Source of the DNA: Opitutaceae bacterium
Lineage (GTDB): Bacteria > Verrucomicrobiota > Verrucomicrobiia > Opitutales > Opitutaceae
DNA length: 5,745 nucleotides
Reading direction: 5' to 3'
NCBI GenBank assembly: GCA_031282705.1
Contig: JAITDF010000701.1
Location: 1 to 5,745 of the forward strand
Made by a program: the position numbers and the translations under genes. The stretch's first letter is position 1. Each line of letters starts with the position of its first letter. Under the pieces are notes generated by a model. That model was not told where the DNA came from and did no database searches. It saw only the letters and a program-made list of their open reading frames with translations. This document shows, one piece after another, positions 1 through 5,718 of this stretch.

Positions 1-55
1 GCCGCCCCCGGCCCCGCCGGCCGGCGACAACATCGACGAAGACGTGCCGTTCTAA
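1..55 (+). CDS. ssb: Single-stranded DNA-binding protein SSB, C-terminal end only (5' truncated by window)
   Basis: Reading the frame that starts at base 2 gives 17 codons and a TAA at 53-55. The peptide is a Pro/Ala/Gly-rich linker followed by DNIDEDVPF. An acidic stretch ending in a hydrophobic-Pro-Phe terminus is the hallmark SSB tail (E. coli ends DDDIPF), which docks replication and repair partners. The OB-fold that binds ssDNA lies upstream of the window, so only the linker and tail are visible. The context supports the call: ssb is commonly found just upstream of rplI and dnaB in the rpsF-ssb-rpsR-rplI cluster. The short length is the main limit on certainty; no other common protein family ends in this combination next to rplI. 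Confidence 0.85.
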   Translation, partial: PPPAPPAGDNIDEDVPF

Positions 56-202
56 AACCGGCGCCGGCGCCGCTTCAGGAACCGGCATCCCGGCCCCGGC
101 CCCGGACTTCCCGCCCGCCAGCCTCCGGCTCCCGACACCCGGCCTCCGGCTCCCGACAATCCAACCGACCGCGAACAACCTTAAAAACCACACCACATTC
201 CC
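56..202. other. ssb-rplI spacer; no rpsR present
   Basis: This 147-bp non-coding spacer separates ssb from rplI. It opens with a self-complementary GGCGCCGGCGCC at 60-71, is very rich in C and G to about 165, and carries a duplicated 17-bp unit (121-158). The last 35 bases become A/C-rich and look unstructured, leading into the rplI start with no Shine-Dalgarno motif. The palindrome has no downstream T-run, so I do not call it a terminator. The gene for bS18 (rpsR), often found between ssb and rplI, is not here; the spacer is too short to hold it. Confidence 0.6.
121..158. repeat. Two-copy 17-bp direct repeat
   Basis: The unit GCCTCCGGCTCCCGACA occurs at 121-137 and again, identically, at 142-158, a period of 21 bp. 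The four bases after each copy differ (CCCG and ATCC). It lies in the ssb-rplI spacer, about 45 bp before the rplI start. It may be a slippage duplication or part of a dispersed intergenic repeat; nothing here shows a function. Confidence 0.75.
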
Positions 203-769
203 ATGTCACACAGCGAAATCCTCCTCCTCAAACCCGTTGAAAACCTTGGCTCCGAGGGCGACCAAGTCAAAGTCCGCGCCGGCTATGCGCGCAACTATCT
301 CCTCCCGCGCAAATACGCGGCCCCGCTCACCACGGCCAACCGCCGCCAGGTCGAGTCCCTCAAGAAACGCCGCGCCGAACGCGAGGCGCAGGAGATCCAA
401 TGCGCGCGGGAACTCGCCGGAAAACTTGAAAAAACCCGCATCGTCTTCGCGGTGAAGACCGGCGAGGGCGGCAAGATGTTCGGCGCCATCACCGCGACCG
501 ACCTCCACGCCAAGATTGCCGAGGCCGGCATCGACCTCGACAAACGCAAGATTCACCTCCACACGCCGGTCAAGACCCTCGGCAAACACGAGGTCAAGAT
601 ACGCCTGCATCCCGAAGTGGCCGTCGAGCTGACCTTTGAGGTTGTGTCGGAAAACCCGATCGAAACCGCCGAGGCGCCCGAGCCCGAGGTCAAAAAGACC
701 GAGAAGAAAGCGACCCGCCGCAGAGTGACCTCCGAGAAAGTGGAGAAAAAAGAAAAGCCCGCCGGGTGA
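203..769 (+). CDS. rplI: Large-subunit ribosomal protein bL9
   Basis: bL9 binds 23S rRNA near the base of the L1 stalk and helps maintain translation fidelity. The 188-residue product shows the family layout: an N-terminal RNA-binding domain (about 1-50) with ENLGSEGDQVKVRAGYARNYLLP matching the bL9 signature in pattern, the long connecting helix (about 45-76, rich in Lys, Arg and Glu), and the C-terminal domain (about 78-149) with the conserved GKMFGAIT segment at 90-97. Typical bL9 is about 150 residues. Residues 150-188 are an extra low-complexity tail, first acidic (Glu/Pro) then strongly basic (Lys/Arg). The ATG at 203 gives the normal bL9 N-terminus (hydrophobic strand then VENLG) and is preceded by an A/C-rich leader without a Shine-Dalgarno motif. 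It sits between ssb and dnaB, as in many bacteria. Confidence 0.97.
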   Translation: MSHSEILLLKPVENLGSEGDQVKVRAGYARNYLLPRKYAAPLTTANRRQVESLKKRRAEREAQEIQCARELAGKLEKTRIVFAVKTGEGGKMFGAITATDLHAKIAEAGIDLDKRKIHLHTPVKTLGKHEVKIRLHPEVAVELTFEVVSENPIETAEAPEPEVKKTEKKATRRRVTSEKVEKKEKPAG

Positions 770-825
770 GCCGCGCCGCGCCCGCCCGCGCAACGACCGG
801 CAGGCGGCGCAATGCCATCCATGCG

Positions 826-978
826 GCGGACATCCCGCGGGCTGGCGGACCGGCGCTTCGCCCGAAATCAAACCTGCTCCGGGCCGGAGACCCGCAAAAA
901 ACCCGCAGCCAAGCGTGAACTTCAAGGCAGAATCGCTTCCGGGCGGAACGCCCGCCCGCCAGTCCGCGGGACATCCGC
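826..978. repeat. Imperfect inverted repeat, possible REP/MITE-like intergenic element
   Basis: The 38-bp left arm (826-863) is complementary to the right arm (941-978) at 31 of 38 positions by hand alignment without gaps. The best block pairs GCGGACATCCCGCGGGCTGG on the left with the region from 959 to 978 on the right. A 77-bp segment (864-940) separates the arms and contains a small palindrome (CTCCGG-G-CCGGAG, 877-889). Both arms carry CCGCGG at their core. This layout fits an extragenic palindromic (REP/BIME-like) pair or a small non-autonomous element. I saw no transposase remnant and no clear target-site duplication, so its mobility is inference. Confidence 0.55.
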
Positions 979-992
979 CCGCCGGCGGCGGG
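978..992. repeat. Short GC-only palindrome abutting the right arm
   Basis: The sequence CCCGCCGGCGGCGGG is a 7-bp perfect inverted repeat around one central base. It abuts the right arm of the larger inverted repeat and may belong to the same element. GC-only palindromes arise easily in DNA of this composition, so significance is uncertain. Confidence 0.4.
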
Positions 993-1042
993 TCGCACAC
1001 CCACCGCCGCCCGCCGTCCGCCCCCCGCCCCCCGGCGCCCGC

Positions 1043-1076
1043 TGTCCCCGGCGTGAATAAGCCGGGGATATGTTTT
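1043..1076 (+). terminator. Candidate intrinsic terminator downstream of rplI
   Basis: TCCCCGGC (1045-1052) pairs perfectly with GCCGGGGA (1061-1068) around the 8-base loop GTGAATAA. A G-T wobble and a T-A pair extend the stem to 10 bp (1043-1070). The stem is followed by TGTTTT (1071-1076), a short T-rich tail. This is the general form of a Rho-independent terminator on the + strand. It lies 273 bp after the rplI stop and 55 bp before dnaB, so it would end the ssb-rplI transcript or act as an attenuator ahead of dnaB. The T-tract is short and interrupted, which lowers confidence. Confidence 0.5.
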
Positions 1077-1131
1077 CGCAACGACGCCTTGCCTTCGCGC
1101 CGCAACGCTTTTCTCTCAACCGTTTCATTGC

Positions 1132-2553
1132 ATGGCTGACGACGACGGCAACCCCTCACGCACATCCCGGCGCTTCCGTTCCGACGGGGCCTCCGGCGGC
1201 GATTCCGCGCCCGCGCTCTCCGGCCGCTCCCTGCCGCACAGCATCGAGGCCGAGGAATACCTGCTCTCCTGCTGCCTCATCGACGGCAACGACACCGTCG
1301 CGCGCTGCCTGGAAGGCAAGATCGCGCCCGCCGCCTTTTATGCCCAGGCCAACCGCGTCGTCTTTGAAAAGCTCGTCGAGCTTTACAACAAGGGCGCGGC
1401 CATCGACCTCGCCGTCCTGGCCGAGGAACTGAAAACCTCGCGCCAGCTCGACGAAATCGGCGGCTACGCCTACCTCACGCAAATCAGCGGGCGCATCCCG
1501 ACCACCGCCCAGGCCCCCTATTTCATCGGAAAAATCCGCGAGTTTTTCCTCCTGCGCGAACTCATCAAGGTCGCCGCGGGCACGGTCGAGAAATGCTACG
1601 ACTACAGCGGCGGGCTGGAGGAGTTCATCGACACGGTCGAGCAGGAACTCTTCGCCGTCACGCAGGACCGCATCTCCGACGCGGCCAAGCCGATGAAAGG
1701 CCCGGTCAACGAGGCCATGGGCGTCATCACCAAGATGCTCGCCAAAAAAGGCGAGCTCACCGGCGTAAGCTCCGGCTACAAGGACCTCGACAGCCTGACC
1801 TACGGCTTCCAGCGCCAGGAAATGATCGTCCTCGCCGCGCGCCCCTCGATGGGCAAAACCTCCCTCGCCCTCAACTTCGCCGAGGCCGCCGCCATGCCAA
1901 AGACCGGCCACGGCGTCACCACGCTGATCTTCTCCCTCGAAATGAGCGCCGCCCAGCTCGCCCTGCGCATGCTCTGCGCGCGCGCCCGCGTGAACATGAA
2001 ACTGCTCCGCGACGGCATGCTCTCCAAAAACGGCGACGAACAACAGCGCCTTCTCGCCGCCGCGGACGACTTTTCCAAGTCAGCCCTCTTCATCGACGAC
2101 TCCAGCCACCTCACCATCATGGAACTGCGCGCCAAGACCCGCCGCCTCCACGCGCGCAACCCCCTGGGATTCGTGATCGTCGATTACCTCCAGCTCCTCA
2201 GCCCCACCGACCCCAAAATACCGCGCGAGCAGCAGGTCGCCGAAATGTCGCGCGGATTAAAGGCCCTCGCGAAGGAACTTGACGTGCCCGTGCTTGTATT
2301 AAGTCAACTCAGCCGTGCCGCAGAAAAAGAAAACCGCACTCCCAAACTCTCCGACCTCCGGGAATCCGGCTCCATCGAGCAGGACGCCGACGTGGTGCTC
2401 ATGCTCGCGCGCCCCAAGGACGCCGACGAAAAATTCCAAGTCGCCGCCGACTCCGCCGAGTTAATAGTTGCCAAGCAACGAAACGGCCCGGTAGGAGAAC
2501 TGAAACTCACATTCCTCCGAGACATCACCCGCTTTGAAAACCATACTCAGTGA
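1132..2553 (+). CDS. dnaB: Replicative DNA helicase DnaB
   Basis: DnaB is the hexameric ATP-driven 5'-3' helicase that unwinds DNA at the replication fork and recruits primase. The 473-residue product has a disordered Ser/Arg/Gly-rich leader (1-33), the N-terminal primase-interacting domain beginning LPHSIEAEE (about 34-135), a linker (to about 200), and a RecA-like motor. Visible motor motifs are Walker A with RPSMGKTS at 237-244 (Lys242), FSLEM with catalytic Glu270, Walker B VIVDYLQLL (Asp351), SQLSR at 391-395, LRESGSIEQDAD at 409-420, and KQRNGP at 448-453, which contains the predicted arginine finger Arg450 and sensor Lys448. All key residues are present, and the length is normal. No intein interrupts the Walker A region, a common insertion site in this family. 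The ATG at 1132 is the only in-frame Met before residue 188; no Shine-Dalgarno motif precedes it. bamA follows within 4 nt. Confidence 0.98.
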   Translation: MADDDGNPSRTSRRFRSDGASGGDSAPALSGRSLPHSIEAEEYLLSCCLIDGNDTVARCLEGKIAPAAFYAQANRVVFEKLVELYNKGAAIDLAVLAEELKTSRQLDEIGGYAYLTQISGRIPTTAQAPYFIGKIREFFLLRELIKVAAGTVEKCYDYSGGLEEFIDTVEQELFAVTQDRISDAAKPMKGPVNEAMGVITKMLAKKGELTGVSSGYKDLDSLTYGFQRQEMIVLAARPSMGKTSLALNFAEAAAMPKTGHGVTTLIFSLEMSAAQLALRMLCARARVNMKLLRDGMLSKNGDEQQRLLAAADDFSKSALFIDDSSHLTIMELRAKTRRLHARNPLGFVIVDYLQLLSPTDPKIPREQQVAEMSRGLKALAKELDVPVLVLSQLSRAAEKENRTPKLSDLRESGSIEQDADVVLMLARPKDADEKFQVAADSAELIVAKQRNGPVGELKLTFLRDITRFENHTQ

Positions 2554-2557
2554 CCGC

Positions 2558-4981
2558 ATGGCCCGCGCCATGTGCTTTTTATTCACCCTCGCTCTCGCCG
2601 CCGCCGCCGGCGCGCCCGCCCTTGCCCAGATGGGCGGCTCGCCCGCTCTCGGGACGAGGCCATACCAGCCCTACAAAGTCGGCACCGTGACCGTGCGCTT
2701 CGTCGGCACCGCCAACGTCAACGAGCAAATCGTCCGCGCCAACATGCAGGTCAAGCCCGGCGGCGAACTCGACGACACCATGATCGACCGCGACATCCGC
2801 TCCCTCTACCGCACGGGACTCTTCGAGTTCATCGAGGTCAAACGCGAGGTCCTGCCCAGCCGCGTCGTCAACCTCGTCATCGAAGTCACCCCAAAATACC
2901 GCGTGCAGGACGTCGTCTTCTCCGGCAACACGAAAATCAAGTCCGCCACGCTCGAAAAAGAGACCAAGACCCGCCAGAACCAGGCCCTCGACGAACGCCA
3001 GGTGAAGGAGGACGCCGAGAAAATCCGCGAGTTTTACCAGAAAAAAGGCTACAACCGCGTTTACATCAACTACGAGATCGAACGCGACCGCGCCACCGGC
3101 TACGGCACCGTGACCTTCAAGATACGCGAGGGCAACAAGGTCAAAATCTCCGAAATCAACTTCACCGGCAACACCAGCGTGAAAGCCAAAAACCTCCGCG
3201 GCGCCATGGAAACCAAACGCCGCTGGATGTTCTCCTGGCTGACCGGCTCCGGCCGCTTCAAGGACGAACTCTTCGAGGACGACCTCGGCAAACTCCGCGA
3301 CTACTACCGCGAGGAAGGCTTCCTCGACGTCGAAATCCCCGCCGACAAAGTCACCTACGACTACCCGTCCGACGACAAACTCGTCCTCAACATCCACGTC
3401 AACGAAGGCCGCCAGTATCACATCGGCCGCATCACCTTCACCGGCAACAAACTCTACCCCACGCCCCTGCTCATGCTCATCATCTCCCAGCACTCCGGCA
3501 TGGTCTTCCGCCCCACCAAGCTCGACGAGGACGTCTCCACCATGGAAGACTTCTACGGCAAGGACGGCTACCTCGACGCCCGCGTGCGCCCCATCCGCAA
3601 ACCCAACATCGCCACCGGCAACATCGACATCGAATACGAAGTCACCGAAAGCGACCAGTATTACGTCGAATCCATCCAGATCGAAGGCAACACCAAGACC
3701 AAAAGCATCGTCATCATCCGCGAACTCACCCTCGGCCCCGGCGAAGTCTTCGACATGGTCAGCATGAAACGCAGCAAAATGCGCCTCGACAACACCCGCT
3801 TCTTCGAGGACACCAACCTCACCCCCGAATCCACCAACATCCCCGGCCGCCGCAACCTCAAGCTCACCGTCACCGAAGGCCGCACCGGCAACCTCCAGTT
3901 CGGCGCCGGCTTCAGCTCCCTCGAAAAAGCCGTCGTCTTCGCCGAGCTCACCCAGTCCAACTTCGACCTCTTCAACCGCAAATCCTTCTTCCAGGGCGGC
4001 GGCCAGAAATTCCGCATCCGCCTCCAGGTCGGCTCCAATTCCAACGAAGCCATCCTCTCCTTCGAGGAACCCTGGTTCCTTCAAAAAGAACTCGCCCTCG
4101 GCTTCTCCATCTACCGCACCAGCTCCAACTACGACAACTCCTACTACGACGAAGTCCGCACCGGCGGCCAGGTTTACCTCCGCAAACGCCTCTTCGAACT
4201 CTTTGAAGGCACCCTCTCCTACACCTACGAAAACGTCAAATACGAGGACATCGAATCCGCCTACATCGGCAACTTCCTGAACGCCGACGGCACCCTCCGC
4301 GACCGCTACAAAACCTCCACCGTCTCCTTCCAGCTCCTCCGCGACACCCGCGACCGCATCATCAACACCACCGACGGCGGCCGCATCGAGCTGAACTACT
4401 CCCACACCGGCGGCCCCCTCGGCGGCAGCGAAGACTACTACCGCGTCGAATTCCGTGGCTCCCAGTTCTTCCCCATCTTCCGCGCCCAGGCCCAGACCCT
4501 CGCCATCATCGCCCGCGCCGGCGTCATCGAAAGCTACGGAAAAACCCGCGACCTTGCCAAGGCCCTGCCCGACGACGGCGGCGGCTACTACACCATCAAC
4601 CGCCTCGCCGGCGGCGTCCCCTACAGCGAAAAATACACCCTCGGCGGCCCCTACACCCTCCGCGGCTTCGAAAACCGCGACGTCGGCCCCAAGGACTCCT
4701 ACGGCAACATCATGGGCGGAAACACCTACGGCATGCTCACCCTCGAATACTCCCTCGACATCGTCAGCCCCGTGCGCTTCGCCCTCTTCTACGACGCCGG
4801 CTTCGTCAACGTGCGCTCCTACGACTTCGACCCCTCCTCCTACAACGACAACTTCGGCTTCGGCCTGCGCCTCTTCGTCGCCGGCGCCCCCCTCAGCCTC
4901 GACTTCGGCATCCCCCTCACCCGCGACAAATATAACAGCAAGGGCAACCAATTTAACTTTTCTTTTGGCACCCGCTTCTGA
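2558..4981 (+). CDS. bamA: Outer membrane protein assembly factor BamA (Omp85 family)
   Basis: BamA is the central subunit of the BAM complex, folding and inserting beta-barrel proteins into the outer membrane. From the ATG at 2558 the product has 807 residues, close to E. coli BamA (810). It starts with a signal peptide (hydrophobic LFTLALAAAAGAPALA, cleavage likely after ALA, residue 23). Five POTRA domains follow at about 38-112, 113-190, 194-284, 287-364 and 368-440, several marked by the recurring F(S/T)GNT/K or IEGNT turn. A C-terminal 16-strand barrel (about 442-807) contains GGPYTLRGF, with LRGF at 701-704 matching the conserved VRGF motif of loop L6, and the chain ends FNFSFGTRF with the terminal Phe of outer-membrane barrels. 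A TTG at 2534 would add 8 residues and overlap dnaB by 20 nt. I prefer the ATG because it gives a compact signal peptide. Codons end overwhelmingly in C. Confidence 0.96.
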   Translation: MARAMCFLFTLALAAAAGAPALAQMGGSPALGTRPYQPYKVGTVTVRFVGTANVNEQIVRANMQVKPGGELDDTMIDRDIRSLYRTGLFEFIEVKREVLPSRVVNLVIEVTPKYRVQDVVFSGNTKIKSATLEKETKTRQNQALDERQVKEDAEKIREFYQKKGYNRVYINYEIERDRATGYGTVTFKIREGNKVKISEINFTGNTSVKAKNLRGAMETKRRWMFSWLTGSGRFKDELFEDDLGKLRDYYREEGFLDVEIPADKVTYDYPSDDKLVLNIHVNEGRQYHIGRITFTGNKLYPTPLLMLIISQHSGMVFRPTKLDEDVSTMEDFYGKDGYLDARVRPIRKPNIATGNIDIEYEVTESDQYYVESIQIEGNTKTKSIVIIRELTLGPGEVFDMVSMKRSKMRLDNTRFFEDTNLTPESTNIPGRRNLKLTVTEGRTGNLQFGAGFSSLEKAVVFAELTQSNFDLFNRKSFFQGGGQKFRIRLQVGSNSNEAILSFEEPWFLQKELALGFSIYRTSSNYDNSYYDEVRTGGQVYLRKRLFELFEGTLSYTYENVKYEDIESAYIGNFLNADGTLRDRYKTSTVSFQLLRDTRDRIINTTDGGRIELNYSHTGGPLGGSEDYYRVEFRGSQFFPIFRAQAQTLAIIARAGVIESYGKTRDLAKALPDDGGGYYTINRLAGGVPYSEKYTLGGPYTLRGFENRDVGPKDSYGNIMGGNTYGMLTLEYSLDIVSPVRFALFYDAGFVNVRSYDFDPSSYNDNFGFGLRLFVAGAPLSLDFGIPLTRDKYNSKGNQFNFSFGTRF

Positions 4982-5015
4982 TTTACTCCCCCTTTCCCAC
5001 ACCGGACAACCACCC

Positions 5016-5031
5016 TTTCAGCCTCCTGAAA
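5016..5031 (+). promoter_or_regulatory. Small hairpin in the skp leader
   Basis: TTTCAG (5016-5021) and CTGAAA (5026-5031) form a perfect 6-bp stem around CCTC, ending 9 nt before the skp ATG. It lacks a T-tail, so it is not a terminator. It lies where a ribosome would load and could affect skp translation, but a six-bp, half A-T stem may be chance. Confidence 0.25.
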
Positions 5032-5040
5032 ACAACAACC

Positions 5041-5685
5041 ATGAAACACTCCATCAAGTCACTCATCGCAATTGCCGCCCTCGGCGCCACCGCGCTCCTT
5101 GCCCCGGCCCAGACGCTCAAAGTCGGCACCCTCGACATAAACAAAGCCCTCGACGGCTACTGGAAAACGCAGGAAGAGCGGGCCGTCATCGAGCAATACC
5201 AGCAACGCGCCCGCGAAGGCACCGAGAAAATCCTCAACGAAGGCCGCGAACTCGCCAAGGAATTCGAGGAAGCCAAGGCCCGCTCCGAAAGCGCCATCGC
5301 CAGCGAACAGGCCCGCAAGGACGCTACCGTCGCCGCCCAGGCCACGCTCCAGAAACTCCAGCAAAAGGAGCAGGACCGCCAGCAATTCGTCGCCAACGCC
5401 AACCAGACCATCCAAAACCAGCTTGAGACCTCCCGCCGGAAACTCCTTGAAAAAATCACCGAGGTCGCCGCGGCGGCGGCCAAAAGAAAAGGCATCACCC
5501 TCCTCCTCGAAAAATCCAACGGCGCCGTGATCACGGTGGTTTACTCCGACCCCGGCTTCGAAATCACCGACGATGTCATCACCGAGCTCAACAAAGACCG
5601 CCCCGCCAACTTCACAACCGGCACCGCCGCCCCCGCCGCGGCCGCCGCGACCGGCAGCGCCACCGGCCCCTCGATAAACTTCTAA
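5041..5685 (+). CDS. skp: Periplasmic OmpH/Skp-family chaperone
   Basis: Skp is a trimeric periplasmic chaperone that holds unfolded outer-membrane proteins and hands them to BamA. The 214-residue product has a signal peptide (Lys near the N-terminus, hydrophobic 8-20, APA then cleavage before Gln24). The mature start LKVGTLDINKALDGYWKTQEE resembles the family opening 'IGYVDxxKV'. A long charged Gln/Glu/Lys/Ala-rich coiled-coil region (about 42-145) forms the helical arms, and GITLLLEKSN...VVYSDPGFEITDDVITELNK (151-185) is the conserved C-terminal trimerisation strand and helix. E. coli Skp is 161 residues; here about 28 extra residues (187-214) form an Ala/Thr/Gly-rich tail ending SINF. It lies 59 nt after bamA with no terminator between, so co-transcription is likely. 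The ATG at 5041 is fixed by the signal peptide; there is no Shine-Dalgarno motif. Confidence 0.93.
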   Translation: MKHSIKSLIAIAALGATALLAPAQTLKVGTLDINKALDGYWKTQEERAVIEQYQQRAREGTEKILNEGRELAKEFEEAKARSESAIASEQARKDATVAAQATLQKLQQKEQDRQQFVANANQTIQNQLETSRRKLLEKITEVAAAAAKRKGITLLLEKSNGAVITVVYSDPGFEITDDVITELNKDRPANFTTGTAAPAAAAATGSATGPSINF

Positions 5686-5718
5686 CCGCGCCGGCAAACA
5701 CCCCTCCCCCTCGCCATC

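Larger units (their letters stand above)
770..1131. other. rplI-dnaB intergenic gap with inverted repeat and hairpin
   Basis: This 362-bp gap holds no convincing gene. Short open frames cross it on both strands but give Pro/Arg/Gly-rich peptides typical of random GC-rich DNA. What it does hold, in order, is a large imperfect inverted repeat (826-863 with 941-978), a short GC hairpin directly abutting the right arm (978-992), a C-rich tract (about 1000-1050), and a terminator-like hairpin (1043-1076). The 55 bases before dnaB are less GC-rich and pyrimidine-rich. I saw no clear -35/-10 pair there. Confidence 0.65.

Noticed and set aside
60..71. Terminator after ssb formed by GGCGCCGGCGCC
   Set aside because: The palindrome has no loop and no T-tract after it; it is likely GC-driven chance.
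90..1050. CRISPR array
   Set aside because: The repeats seen are either a single pair of 17-bp units or an inverted repeat; there is no series of regularly spaced repeats with unique spacers.
1089..1117. Promoter before dnaB (TTGCCT at 1089)
   Set aside because: No TATAAT-like hexamer lies 16-18 bp downstream; the region is simply pyrimidine-rich.
206..1165. 319-residue minus-strand open frame across rplI and the gap
   Set aside because: It overlaps the clear rplI gene and reads as Gly/Arg/Ala-rich low-complexity sequence with no recognisable family.
1825..1875. Intein at the DnaB Walker A site
   Set aside because: DnaB is a frequent intein host, but the motif runs uninterrupted through GKTSLALNFAEAAA.
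1156..2043. 295-residue minus-strand open frame opposite dnaB
   Set aside because: Antisense to a complete DnaB with all motifs; composition is that of a shadow frame.
2464..2500. Internal promoter for bamA within the dnaB 3' end (TTGCCA at 2468 with TAGGAG at 2492)
   Set aside because: The local AT-richer patch drew attention, but the -10 match is only about 3 of 6 at an 18-bp spacing, too weak to claim.
2572..4206. 544-residue + strand open frame inside bamA in another frame
   Set aside because: The product is almost wholly Arg, His, Pro and Gln, typical of an out-of-frame reading of C-rich codons.
2579..5002. 807-residue open frame on the minus strand opposite bamA
   Set aside because: Its product is dominated by Val, Ala, Gly, Glu, Asp and Phe, the expected mirror of C-ending codons in bamA, and shows no domain. 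The + strand frame is a complete BamA.
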